Assembly (NCBI GenBank): GCA_017999135.1
Contig: JAGOBT010000022.1
Span: 1 to 14,000, forward strand
Length of the DNA stretch: 14,000 nt
Direction of reading: 5' to 3'
DNA from: Burkholderiaceae bacterium
GTDB taxonomy: Bacteria; Pseudomonadota; Gammaproteobacteria; Burkholderiales; Burkholderiaceae_C
Shown here: piece by piece, positions 7,368-14,000 of the stretch
Position numbering within the stretch: position 1 is the stretch's first letter
Layout of the letters: every line of letters begins with the position of its first letter
The notes under the pieces: generated by a model
What the model was told of the DNA's origin: nothing
Database searches by the model: none
Seen by the model: only the letters and a program-made list of their open reading frames with translations
Position numbers and translations under genes: made by a program

Positions 7368-7780
7368 CGACCCCATCCCCTCTGGCTCTGGTGGTGCTGG
7401 CGGGCCTGCTGGCGGCGCTGGCTGGCCCGGCTGGCGCCGCGGCGGTGGCCGGCCCCGGTGGCACGGCCGAACAGGGCCGGCGGCTGGTGCTGGACGCACC
7501 GGTGGCTGGCCCGCCCGCCGGCACGCTCGATCTGGTGGCGGTGCGCCTCGAGGCCGTGGACCTGCGTGCCGGCACGGTGACCGTGCGTGGCCAGGCAGTG
7601 CCGCTGCATGCCACCGCGCTGCGCGTGCTGGGCCGTGGCGGCCAGGTGCGGGGCCCGAGCGGCCTGCGCGCCGGCCAGGCCGTGCGCATCGCGTTCGACC
7701 CTGCCGTGCAGGTGCCCCCCGCGTCGGCCAGCGCCCCCGCGCCAGCCCGCCGCATCGTGCTGATCCACATCGACGAGTGA
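7364..7780 (+). CDS. PilY2-like small exported protein
   Basis: A 138-residue protein in the place where Pseudomonas-type clusters encode PilY2, between pilY1 and pilE. The N-terminus has a signal peptide (hydrophobic stretch about residues 6-25, ending GPAGAAA). The rest forms a short beta-rich domain: alternating hydrophobic strands around 'TLDLVAVRLEAVDLRAGTVTV', then 'LRAGQAVRIAFDP', reminiscent of small beta-barrel/OB-like proteins described as PilY2. A Pro/Ala-rich linker (about 113-128) leads to the C-terminal strand 'RRIVLIHIDE'. It contains no cysteine or obvious catalytic motif. ATG 7364 lies in the ATGA overlap with pilY1. Position and architecture support PilY2; sequence similarity by eye is modest, so no symbol is assigned. 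It may help PilY1 or minor-pilin assembly in the periplasm, which is an inference. Confidence 0.75.
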   Translation: MTTPSPLALVVLAGLLAALAGPAGAAAVAGPGGTAEQGRRLVLDAPVAGPPAGTLDLVAVRLEAVDLRAGTVTVRGQAVPLHATALRVLGRGGQVRGPSGLRAGQAVRIAFDPAVQVPPASASAPAPARRIVLIHIDE

Positions 7781-7782
7781 CC

Positions 7783-8211
7783 ATGACACGCCTGCCCGCA
7801 CGCCGCAGCCACCGCGGCTTCACCCTGGTGGAGGTGATGATTGCCGTGGTCGTGGTCGGCCTGTTGTCGGCCCTGGCCTACCCCAGCTACCAGGCGCAGG
7901 TGGCCAAGAGCCGCCGCACCGATGCCAAGCAGTCGCTGGTCGAGCTGTCGCAGAAGATGGAGCGCTTCTACACCGAGCGCGGCACCTACGTGGGCGCCAC
8001 GCTGGGCGCCACCGGCCTCTATCCGCTGGTCACCAGCGGCGGCTACTACGACTTGTCGATCACCGCCCAGACGCTGGATGGCTTCACCGTCAAGGCCGCG
8101 CCCCGCGGCACGCAGGTGGGCGATGCCTGCGCCAGCTTCCTGTACAACCAGCTGGGTGAGCAGATGGTGAGCAACGACGCCAGCCTGAGCGCGGTGAAGT
8201 GCTGGCAGTAG
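7783..8211 (+). CDS. pilE: Type IV minor pilin PilE
   Basis: A 142-residue pilin-like protein ending the cluster. The leader ends at Gly12, cleaved before Phe13 of FTLVE (Glu17 at +5), with a hydrophobic helix to about residue 35. 'YPSYQAQVAKSRRTDAK' (about 32-48) and 'MERFYTERGTY' (about 58-68) are typical of the PilE/ComP-type group. Cys116 and Cys140 near the C-terminus probably bound a disulfide D-loop. Its place after PilY1 and the PilY2-like gene marks it as the minor pilin PilE of Pseudomonas-type clusters, not the major pilin PilA. ATG 7783 is preceded by GAG at 5 bases. A GTG at 7777 would give 144 residues and continue the pattern of 4-base overlaps (GTGA with the upstream stop), so the start is uncertain by two codons. 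Confidence 0.92.
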   Translation: MTRLPARRSHRGFTLVEVMIAVVVVGLLSALAYPSYQAQVAKSRRTDAKQSLVELSQKMERFYTERGTYVGATLGATGLYPLVTSGGYYDLSITAQTLDGFTVKAAPRGTQVGDACASFLYNQLGEQMVSNDASLSAVKCWQ

Positions 8212-8223
8212 CCGGCCGACGCC

Positions 8224-9291
8224 TCAATCCCCGAACAGCCCCCCCGCCGCCTGGGGTGGCGCCACGCCCAGGTGCCGGTAGGCCGCCAGCGTGGCGATGC
8301 GCCCGCGCGGCGTGCGCTGCAGAAAGCCCTGCATGATCAGGTAGGGCTCGATCACGTCTTCGATGGTGCCGGCTTCTTCGCCGATGGCGGCGGCCACGTT
8401 GTCCAGCCCCACCGGCCCGCCGTCGAAGCGGTGCACCACGGCTTCCAGCAGCTTGCGGTCCATCAGGTCAAAGCCTTCGGGATCGACGTCCAGCATCTGC
8501 AGCGCCAGGTCGGCGATGCGGCGGGTGATCACGCCGTCGCCCTTGACCTCGGCGTAATCACGCACCCGGCGCAGCAGCCGGTTGGCGATGCGTGGCGTGC
8601 CACGGCTGCGGCGGGCGATCTCGAACGCGCCTTCGGCCTGGATCGGCACGTTCAGCAACCCGGCCGATCGGTGCACGATGGTGCCCAGCTCGGCCGGGGT
8701 GTAGAACTCCAGCCGCGCCACGATGCCGAAGCGGTCGCGCAGCGGGTTGGTCAACATGCCGGCGCGGGTGGTGGCGCCCACCAGCGTGAAGGGCTGCAGG
8801 TCCAGCTTGATGCTGCGCGCCGCCGGGCCCTCGCCAATCATGATGTCGATCTGGTAGTCCTCCAGCGCGGGGTACAGGATCTCCTCGACCACCGGGGACA
8901 GGCGGTGGATCTCGTCGATGAACAGCACGTCGTTCTTCTCGAGATTGGTCAGCAGCGCGGCCAGGTCCTTCGGTTTCTCGAGCACCGGGCCGCTGGTCTG
9001 GCGCAGGTTCACGCCCAGTTCAGCGGCGATGATGTGGCTGAGCGTGGTCTTGCCCAGCCCCGGCGGGCCGAACAGCAGCACATGGTCGAGTGCCTCTTCG
9101 CGCTTCTTGGCCGCGCCGATGAAGATCTCCAGCTGCTCACGTGCCTTGGCCTGACCGATGTAGTCGGCCAGCAGCTTGGGGCGCAGCGCGCGCTCCAGCG
9201 CTTCTTCCTGTGGCGACTGGCGTGCCGCGCTGACCACGCGGGGACCGGTGGGCCCGGGTGGGGCGGCAAAGTCGTCGGTCTGGATGCCCAT
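8224..9291 (-). CDS. ruvB: Holliday junction branch migration ATPase RuvB
   Basis: A 355-residue AAA+ motor that pumps DNA through the RuvA-bound Holliday junction during recombinational repair. Walker A GPPGLGKT is at residues 75-82 and Walker B DEIH at 126-129. The 'GEGPAARS' and 'GATTRAGML' segments and the C-terminal winged-helix domain ([14 protein letters not shown], then LQRTPRGR) match the family throughout, and length is normal. ATG 9291 gives the usual beta-proteobacterial N-terminus (MGIQTDDF); an in-frame GTG at 9306 would add five residues (MDNHW) and is a possible alternative. It lies 37 bases after ruvA (22 if GTG is used), so it is co-transcribed. Its stop faces pilE with only 12 bases between the two convergent genes, and no clear terminator hairpin with a T-run is seen there. 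Confidence 0.97.
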   Translation of the reverse strand: MGIQTDDFAAPPGPTGPRVVSAARQSPQEEALERALRPKLLADYIGQAKAREQLEIFIGAAKKREEALDHVLLFGPPGLGKTTLSHIIAAELGVNLRQTSGPVLEKPKDLAALLTNLEKNDVLFIDEIHRLSPVVEEILYPALEDYQIDIMIGEGPAARSIKLDLQPFTLVGATTRAGMLTNPLRDRFGIVARLEFYTPAELGTIVHRSAGLLNVPIQAEGAFEIARRSRGTPRIANRLLRRVRDYAEVKGDGVITRRIADLALQMLDVDPEGFDLMDRKLLEAVVHRFDGGPVGLDNVAAAIGEEAGTIEDVIEPYLIMQGFLQRTPRGRIATLAAYRHLGVAPPQAAGGLFGD

Positions 9292-9328
9292 CCAGTGATT
9301 GTCCACCGAACCGGCCGCGCTGGCGCGC

Positions 9329-9901
9329 TCAGGTCAGGGACTTCATCGCCAGTTTGATGCCCTCGCTGACGCCGACGTCCGGCGGCAGCTTGCGCAGGGC
9401 CGCGGCGGCATCCTTCTCGCCGTAGCCCAGGGCGATCAGGGCCTGCACGATGTCGGCCTGGGCATCGCTGGCGATGGCTGCGCCCGGCGCGCCGATGTCC
9501 GGCGCCAGCTTGCCTTTCAGTTCCAGCAGCAGCCGCTCGGCGGTTTTCTTGCCGATGCCCGGCACCTTGACCAGGCGGCCGGCCTGCTGTTGCGCCACCG
9601 CCTGTGACAGCTCAGCCACGCTCAGGCCTGAGAGCAGGGCCAGCGCCATCTTCGGGCCGATGCCGCTGATGCGGATCAGCAGCCGGAATGCGGCCCGCTC
9701 GGCACTGGTGAGGAAGCCATAGAGCAGCTGCGCGTCCTCGCGCACCACGAAGTGCGTCAGCAGCGTCACCCGCTCACCCAGCGCGGGCAGGTTGTAGAAG
9801 CTGCTCATCGGCACGTCGACCTCGTAGCCGACGCCGTTCACATCGATGAGCACCTGGGGCGGAGTCTTCTCCGCCAGCTGGCCAGTCAGTCGTCCGATCA
9901 T
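9329..9901 (-). CDS. ruvA: Holliday junction DNA-binding protein RuvA
   Basis: A 190-residue protein that tetramerises on four-way junctions and loads RuvB. Domain I is an OB fold (about 1-63, starting MIGRLTGQL and containing VNGVGYEV). Two helix-hairpin-helix elements are visible, '[10 protein letters not shown]' (78-87) and '[10 protein letters not shown]' (113-122). A short linker leads to the RuvB-binding C-terminal domain with '[17 protein letters not shown]'. The ATG at 9899-9901 is certain from the conserved N-terminus. No Shine-Dalgarno is evident; instead the start codon lies in the loop of a perfect 7-base stem. The gene begins 15 bases after the response-regulator stop and precedes ruvB. 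ruvC is not adjacent within the window. Confidence 0.97.
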   Translation of the reverse strand: MIGRLTGQLAEKTPPQVLIDVNGVGYEVDVPMSSFYNLPALGERVTLLTHFVVREDAQLLYGFLTSAERAAFRLLIRISGIGPKMALALLSGLSVAELSQAVAQQQAGRLVKVPGIGKKTAERLLLELKGKLAPDIGAPGAAIASDAQADIVQALIALGYGEKDAAAALRKLPPDVGVSEGIKLAMKSLT

Positions 9902-9909
9902 CCGGACGA
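9890..9909 (-). promoter_or_regulatory. Stem-loop with the ruvA start codon in its loop
   Basis: On the coding strand the arms TCGTCCG (9909-9903) and CGGACGA (9896-9890) are perfectly complementary over 7 bases, and the 6-base loop GATGAT contains the ruvA ATG. The 3' arm is the start of the coding sequence (codons for Ile-Gly-Arg) and the 5' arm is in the gap after the response regulator. Presenting a start codon in a loop could aid initiation where no Shine-Dalgarno exists, or could make translation depend on ribosomes finishing the upstream gene. The fold is visible; the function is inferred. Confidence 0.4.
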
Positions 9910-9916
9910 TTGTGGC

Positions 9917-10564
9917 TTAGCGTCTGAACAGCCCCAGGCGCTGCGCTTCCAGCGCGGCTTCGGCGCGCGAGCTCACGTTGAGCTTGCGGTAGATCTGCTT
10001 GACGTAGTCGGCGATGGTGTGGCGGCTCAGGCCCAGCTGCACGCCGATCTCGGGCAGGGTGAAGCCCTTGGCCACGCGCAGCAGCACTTCGCTTTCGCGC
10101 TCGGTGAGCGACACCGTCGGCATGGCGTTGGTCTGCGGCAGGTTCTGGCTGGCGAAGTACTTGATCACCTTGCGGGCGATCGACGGCGACAGCGGCGGCT
10201 CACCCTGGCTGATGCGCTGCAGCTGCTCGGTGATCAGCTCGCGCGACTGCTCCTTCAGGATGTAGCCATAGGCGCCGGCCTGCAGCGCCGGAAACAGGTG
10301 CTCGTCGTCGTCGTGGATGGTGACCACCACGCACTGCGCCTCGGGCTGCACGTCGCGCAGCTTGGCCACCACGTCGGTGCCGCTGCCGTCGGGCAGGCCC
10401 AGGTCGCACAGCGCCAGGTCGAAGCGCAGGCTCTGCACCTGCAGCAGCGCGTCCTGCACCCGCGAGCATTCGGTGATGCGCGCATGCGGAAAGACCTGCA
10501 GCACCAGGCTCTTGAGCCAGGCGCGGATCTCGGGCAGGTCTTCGAGCAGCAGGATGTTGTTCAT
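9917..10564 (-). CDS. NarL/LuxR-type two-component response regulator
   Basis: A 215-residue transcription regulator. The receiver domain (about 2-118) has acidic residues Glu8/Asp9, phospho-acceptor Asp54 in 'LCDLGLPDGSG', Thr82 and Lys104 in 'YILKEQ'. A linker (119-148) leads to a LuxR/GerE helix-turn-helix (about 150-212) with 'LTERESEVL', 'LPEIGVQLGLS' and 'HTIADYVKQIYRKL'. It is almost certainly phosphorylated by the histidine kinase encoded just upstream and binds DNA as a dimer; targets are unknown. ATG 10564 is chosen because it places the first receiver strand at the normal distance. ATG 10579 (five more residues) and TTG 10591 are in-frame alternatives, none with a clear ribosome-binding site. 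Its stop is 15 bases before ruvA, so readthrough into ruvAB is likely. Confidence 0.92.
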   Translation of the reverse strand: MNNILLLEDLPEIRAWLKSLVLQVFPHARITECSRVQDALLQVQSLRFDLALCDLGLPDGSGTDVVAKLRDVQPEAQCVVVTIHDDDEHLFPALQAGAYGYILKEQSRELITEQLQRISQGEPPLSPSIARKVIKYFASQNLPQTNAMPTVSLTERESEVLLRVAKGFTLPEIGVQLGLSRHTIADYVKQIYRKLNVSSRAEAALEAQRLGLFRR

Positions 10565-10619
10565 GGCACGCCAGTTCATCGCGGCACACAAGCCGCACCC
10601 GATCGATGCTAGCAGTGGC

Positions 10620-12512
10620 CTAACGCGCCGTGGTGTGCTGCTCGAGCGGCAACGTGAGGCGTATCACGGTTCCATAGCCTGGGCCTGATTCCACCAGGCA
10701 CTGGCCCTGCAACTGCTTGGCGCGGCCCTTCATGCTGGCCATGCCGTGGCCCTTGTCCAGCCGGCCGTCCAGCTCGGTGGGAATGCCCTTGCCGTTGTCC
10801 TGCACCACCAGCTGGAAGTCGCCGTTGTCGATGGTGCAGCGCACGGTGCATTGCGACGCACCGCTGTGCTTGATGATGTTGCTGACCGCCTCGCGCAGGA
10901 TGCGGGTGGTCTGCACATAGGCGCGTGACGACAGGGTCTGCGGCACCTCGTCGTCCGACGGCGCACTCCATTCGCCCTGCACGCCTGACTGTTGCAGCCG
11001 CATCACCACCTCGGCGCGCCAGTCGCCCAGTGCGTCGATCAGCTTCACCGGCTTGCCGGTGAGGCCGCGCACGCTCAGCCGCATCTCTTCCAGTGCCTCG
11101 CGCGCCAGCGTGCTGATGCGCTGGTCATCGCTGGTGTGCACGATGGTCAGCAGCTTGGCGCCCAGGTCGTCGTGCAGGTCGGCTGCGATGCGCTTGCGCT
11201 CACGGTCGGTCACCTGCTCGACCTTCAGCTCCGACAGCTGGGCGAAGTTGCGCTCGATCTGCGCGGTGGCCTCGCGGATGCGCACCTCCAGCTCGGCACG
11301 GTTCTGCTCGGCCGTCTGGAAGGCGCGGCCGTACTGTTGCACCAGGCGCAGGCCCAGCGCCAGGAAGCCCAGCGCCGGCAGCAGCTGCGCCACGTGCACC
11401 ACCCGGCTGTCCAGCCGCCAGCCCAGCGCGATCAGCTCCACCAGCAGCGACACCGCCACCACGCCCAGCAGCGCCGCCATCGGCCACACCAGGCGGCTGC
11501 GCTGGCGCCGGGCCTGCAGCAGGTAGAACACCGCCGCTGCCACGGCCTGGGCCGACAGGGCGGCGTACCACAGGCTGGATGCCATCTGCAGCCGCTGCGG
11601 CCCCAGCGCCAGCAGCGTGGCGGGCATCAGCAGGCACTGGGCGGGCAGGGCCAGGTCCAGCCAGCGCAGGCGGTGGCCGGCGTAGCGCATCAGGAACTGC
11701 ACCGTGGCCAGCGTGATGAAGGCCATCAGCGATGCCAGCACCAGCTCGGCCGTGCCGTTGGACACCGGCAGGTCGCTGGCCCACAGCCGCGCCAGCAGCA
11801 GCGACCAGCCCACCATCAGCGCGCCGAAGTAGGCCAGGTAGCTCTGCGCCCGGTTGAACCAGCCCATCACGAACATGAAGCTGCCCATCAGCACCAGGGC
11901 GCCGCTCAGCACCTCGGGCAGGCGGATGGCGAACAGCAGCTGGCGCGCATGGTGAGCGGCCACGGTGTCGAAGGCGCCGAAGACCACCGCCGACAGCCCG
12001 CCCGCGCGCTGGCGCGAGCTGACCTCGGCCAGCGCGTAGCCGCGGATGCGCAGCTCCAGCACGTTGCCGTCCGGCTGCAGCAGCGCTGCGGGCACCGCCA
12101 CCAGCTGCGGCCGGTGGCATTGGCGCGACACCGGTTCGTCGAAGCGGCCGCCGTCGTGGATCATCTGGCCATTCAGCCACACCGCCAGCACGCTGCAGGC
12201 GCGTTCGATCGACAGGCCGTGGAGCGTGCTGCCTGCGGCATCGGCAGCCGGCGCGGCCAGCGCCAGGCGGTAGGCCACCACGCCCTGCTGCGCCGGCCGG
12301 CTGGTGGCCCAGTCGTCGGGCAGTTGCACCGGCGTGGCGCGGTTCCAGTCGGCCGCCTGGCCCGGCACCAGCGGCAGCATGCGGGCCTGGGTCAGCAGTT
12401 GCACCGGCGCGGCCCAGGCCGGGCCGCCGGCCAGCAGCAGCGCCAGCAGCAGCGGCCAGAAGGCCAGGCCCAGCGGGCGCAGCAGGCGGGCGGGCAGGGC
12501 AGGCAGCGGCAT
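10620..12512 (-). CDS. Seven-TM (7TMR-DISM-like) sensor histidine kinase, NarX/HPK7-type
   Basis: A 630-residue inner-membrane sensor kinase. A signal peptide (about 1-34) precedes a periplasmic jelly-roll-like domain (about 40-185; '[10 protein letters not shown]', '[12 protein letters not shown]', '[11 protein letters not shown]') resembling 7TMR-DISM extracellular domains that may bind carbohydrate-like or other small ligands. Seven hydrophobic helices lie between about 198 and 393, then a coiled coil (about 395-440). The HisKA_3 region '[15 protein letters not shown]' has phospho-acceptor His447. The ATPase domain shows the N box (Asn545), G1 DNGKG (572-576), G2 GHGM (588-591) and GYGT (612-615). 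ATG 12512 begins a proper signal peptide; an in-frame ATG at 12578 would add 22 residues unlike a leader. It lies 55 bases ahead of the response-regulator gene, its evident partner. The ligand cannot be read from sequence. Confidence 0.9.
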   Translation of the reverse strand: MPLPALPARLLRPLGLAFWPLLLALLLAGGPAWAAPVQLLTQARMLPLVPGQAADWNRATPVQLPDDWATSRPAQQGVVAYRLALAAPAADAAGSTLHGLSIERACSVLAVWLNGQMIHDGGRFDEPVSRQCHRPQLVAVPAALLQPDGNVLELRIRGYALAEVSSRQRAGGLSAVVFGAFDTVAAHHARQLLFAIRLPEVLSGALVLMGSFMFVMGWFNRAQSYLAYFGALMVGWSLLLARLWASDLPVSNGTAELVLASLMAFITLATVQFLMRYAGHRLRWLDLALPAQCLLMPATLLALGPQRLQMASSLWYAALSAQAVAAAVFYLLQARRQRSRLVWPMAALLGVVAVSLLVELIALGWRLDSRVVHVAQLLPALGFLALGLRLVQQYGRAFQTAEQNRAELEVRIREATAQIERNFAQLSELKVEQVTDRERKRIAADLHDDLGAKLLTIVHTSDDQRISTLAREALEEMRLSVRGLTGKPVKLIDALGDWRAEVVMRLQQSGVQGEWSAPSDDEVPQTLSSRAYVQTTRILREAVSNIIKHSGASQCTVRCTIDNGDFQLVVQDNGKGIPTELDGRLDKGHGMASMKGRAKQLQGQCLVESGPGYGTVIRLTLPLEQHTTAR

Positions 12513-12541
12513 GGCGGCCGATTGTGCGGGATGCACCGCTG

Positions 12542-12553
12542 CGCCGATCGGCG
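12542..12553. promoter_or_regulatory. 12-base perfect palindrome in the divergent kinase/phoH gap
   Basis: CGCCGATCGGCG is a perfect inverted repeat in the middle of the 92-base gap between the kinase ATG (12512) and the phoH GTG (12605). It could be an operator controlling one or both divergent genes. GAGAAT at about 12554-12559 is a faint -10-like sequence reading toward phoH. No clear -35 partner is seen. Short palindromes of G and C are common in DNA of this composition, so the call is tentative. Confidence 0.25.
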
Positions 12554-12604
12554 GAGAATCTGTGGCCCAGCCCCTCATACCCGCGCCCGCGGCGCGCCTG
12601 CCCC

Positions 12605-13585
12605 GTGATCCTGCGCCACGTCTTCGAGCCCACCGACAACACCCGCCTGGCCCACCTGAGCGGCGCCTTCGACACGCACCTGCGCAACATCGAGGCGGCG
12701 CTGGCGGTGCGCATCAGCCGGCGCGAGTCGGCGTTCCGGGTCGAAGGCGGCAAGGCCGAGGCCGCGCGTGCGCTGGCCCTGCTGCAGGCGCTGTACGAGC
12801 GCGCGGCCCGGCCGATCGCACCCGAGACGCTGCAGCTGGCACTGGTGGAGGCCCGCAGCGCCCTCACCGCCGCACCCGGCGCCGACGGCCCGCCGCTGCC
12901 GCCCGGCGCCGAGGCCATCAGCCTGCACACCCGGCGCAGCGACCTGCGCGGCCGCACGCCCAACCAGGTGCAGTACCTGCATCACATCCTCAGCCACGAC
13001 ATCACCTTCGGCATCGGCCCGGCCGGCACCGGCAAGACCTACCTGGCGGTGGCCTGTGCGGTGGACGCGCTGGAGCGCAGCGGCGTGCAGCGCATCATCC
13101 TCACCCGCCCGGCGGTGGAGGCCGGCGAGCGGCTGGGCTTCCTGCCCGGCGACCTGTCGCAGAAGGTCGACCCCTACCTGCGCCCGCTGTACGACGCGCT
13201 GTACGACCTGATGGGCTTCGACCGGGTGCAGGCCGCCTTCGAGAAGGGCCTGCTGGAGATTGCGCCGCTGGCCTTCATGCGCGGGCGCACACTCAACCAC
13301 GCCTTCGTCATCCTCGACGAGGCGCAGAACACCACGCCCGAGCAGATGAAGATGTTCCTCACCCGCATCGGCTTCGGCAGCCGGGCGGTGGTGACGGGCG
13401 ATGTCAGCCAGGTGGATCTGCCCAAGGGCAGCGCCAGCGGGCTGATCGACGCGGCGGCCGTGCTGCGCGGTGTGCGCGGCATCGCCTTCAGCCAGTTCAG
13501 CTCGGCCGACGTGGTGCGCCACCCGCTGGTGGCGCGCATCGTCGAGGCCTACGACGCGGCGGGTGGTGCGGGGAAGAAGCCATGA
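12605..13585 (+). CDS. phoH: PhoH family ATPase
   Basis: A 326-residue PhoH-like P-loop ATPase of the group encoded beside ybeY. The N-terminal RNA-binding-like region (about 1-110; [20 protein letters not shown] then a KH-like stretch) precedes 'RTPNQVQYL', the Q-motif-like entry. Walker A GPAGTGKT is at 138-145 and Walker B LDEAQ with Asp238/Glu239; '[18 protein letters not shown]', '[10 protein letters not shown]' and '[10 protein letters not shown]' are all strongly conserved. The family is linked to RNA metabolism, with the exact reaction unsettled. GTG 12605 is chosen because the conserved N-terminus begins there; an in-frame ATG at 12524 would add 27 residues without family character. 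The product overlaps ybeY by ATGA (13582-13585), so the two are coupled. The upstream neighbour is the divergent kinase, not miaB. Confidence 0.95.
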   Translation: MILRHVFEPTDNTRLAHLSGAFDTHLRNIEAALAVRISRRESAFRVEGGKAEAARALALLQALYERAARPIAPETLQLALVEARSALTAAPGADGPPLPPGAEAISLHTRRSDLRGRTPNQVQYLHHILSHDITFGIGPAGTGKTYLAVACAVDALERSGVQRIILTRPAVEAGERLGFLPGDLSQKVDPYLRPLYDALYDLMGFDRVQAAFEKGLLEIAPLAFMRGRTLNHAFVILDEAQNTTPEQMKMFLTRIGFGSRAVVTGDVSQVDLPKGSASGLIDAAAVLRGVRGIAFSQFSSADVVRHPLVARIVEAYDAAGGAGKKP

Positions 13586-14000
13586 TCCGCCGCGCCGCCC
13601 TGCAGCTGTCGCTGCAGTTTGCCGACCCCACGCTGCGGGCGCTGCTGCCGCGGCACAGTGTGCAGCGCTGGCTGTGCGCCGCGCTGGACGCGCCGGCCGA
13701 GATCACGGTGCGTTTCGTGGGCGACGCCGAAGGCCGGCAACTGAACCACGACTTTCGCGGCAAGGACTACGCCACCAACGTGCTCACCTTCGACTACCAG
13801 CATGCGCCGGTGGTGGTGGCCGACCTGGTGCTGTCGGCCGGCGTGCTGCAGCGCGAGGCGGCCGACCTGGGCCTGCCGGTGGCCGACCACGCCGCCCACC
13901 TGCTGGTGCACGGCGCTCTGCATGCGCAGGGCTTCGACCATGAAAACGACGAAGAGGCCGCGGCGATGGAGGCCCGCGAGACCGCCATCCTGCGCGGCCT
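13582..14000 (+). CDS. ybeY: YbeY endoribonuclease / rRNA maturation factor, 3' partial
   Basis: The first 139 codons of a YbeY (UPF0054) metalloprotein, cut by the window end; the family is usually about 150-180 residues. The zinc-binding signature H-x3-H-x5-H is complete: His110, His114 and His120 in '[12 protein letters not shown]'. The upstream blocks '[19 protein letters not shown]' (about 55-73) and 'ADLVLS' are also typical. YbeY acts in 16S rRNA 3' end maturation and ribosome quality control, working in the cytoplasm. ATG 13582 lies in the ATGA overlap with phoH, a conserved pairing. No frameshift is seen in the visible part. Confidence 0.96.
   Translation, partial: MIRRAALQLSLQFADPTLRALLPRHSVQRWLCAALDAPAEITVRFVGDAEGRQLNHDFRGKDYATNVLTFDYQHAPVVVADLVLSAGVLQREAADLGLPVADHAAHLLVHGALHAQGFDHENDEEAAAMEARETAILRG

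Noticed and set aside
8212..8223. Bidirectional terminator between pilE and ruvB
   Set aside because: Only 12 bases separate the stops, and I found no stem followed by a T-run in or around them.
8272..9357. A 361-codon plus-strand open frame opposite ruvB
   Set aside because: Shadow of the highly conserved RuvB frame, with Gln/His/Val/Arg-rich composition and no family match.
10992..12608. A 538-codon plus-strand open frame opposite the histidine kinase
   Set aside because: The translation is almost entirely Gln/His/Arg/Ala-rich and lacks motifs, while the opposite strand encodes a kinase with all its boxes.
1..14000. CRISPR array, tRNA/rRNA genes, insertion sequences, prophage or defence genes
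   Set aside because: No repeat-spacer pattern, cloverleaf, transposase, integrase or nuclease-type frame was seen; composition is uniform, and all substantial stretches are explained by housekeeping, signalling or pilus genes.

Overview
The window is a GC-rich (roughly 70% by eye), gene-dense chromosomal segment with tight gene packing. The RuvA/RuvB, PhoH/YbeY and type IV pilus sequences look like those of Betaproteobacteria, probably order Burkholderiales (Leptothrix/Rubrivivax/Ideonella-like). That placement is an inference from remembered family sequences, not from a search. I see no rRNA, tRNA, CRISPR array, insertion sequence, integrase or phage gene.

Layout. (1) Positions 1-1118, plus strand: the 3' part of a YbhB/YbcL-type PEBP-family gene, overlapping by 4 bases a histidine-phosphatase (phosphoglycerate-mutase-like) gene. 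(2) Positions 1119-1320: the only sizeable non-coding gap on this strand, holding a decamer repeat, GC-rich inverted repeats and the likely promoter region of the next operon. (3) Positions 1321-8211, plus strand: a complete type IV pilus minor-pilin cluster, GspH/FimT(FimU)-PilV-PilW-PilX-PilY1-PilY2-like-PilE. Nearly every junction is a 4-base stop/start overlap. The products are expected to form the pilus tip/priming complex, with the large PilY1 adhesin and calcium sensor on top. (4) Positions 8224-12512, minus strand, convergent with pilE: in transcription order a seven-transmembrane (7TMR-DISM-like) histidine kinase, a NarL/LuxR-type response regulator, ruvA and ruvB. The kinase and regulator form a cognate two-component pair, and the Holliday-junction branch-migration genes follow 15 bases after the regulator. 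(5) Positions 12605-14000, plus strand, divergent from the kinase: phoH (PhoH-like ATPase) overlapping by 4 bases ybeY (endoribonuclease/16S maturation), which runs off the window end.

Most of this is ordinary housekeeping plus a classical pilus cluster. I do not see a clearly new biological system. The points most worth checking are the two-component system placed directly ahead of ruvAB without ruvC; a perfect stem-loop that puts the ruvA start codon in its loop; a CPSC motif in PilY1; the small PilY2-like secreted protein; and short repeats or palindromes in the two non-coding gaps. Long open frames opposite pilY1, the kinase and other genes are GC-rich shadows and were not annotated.
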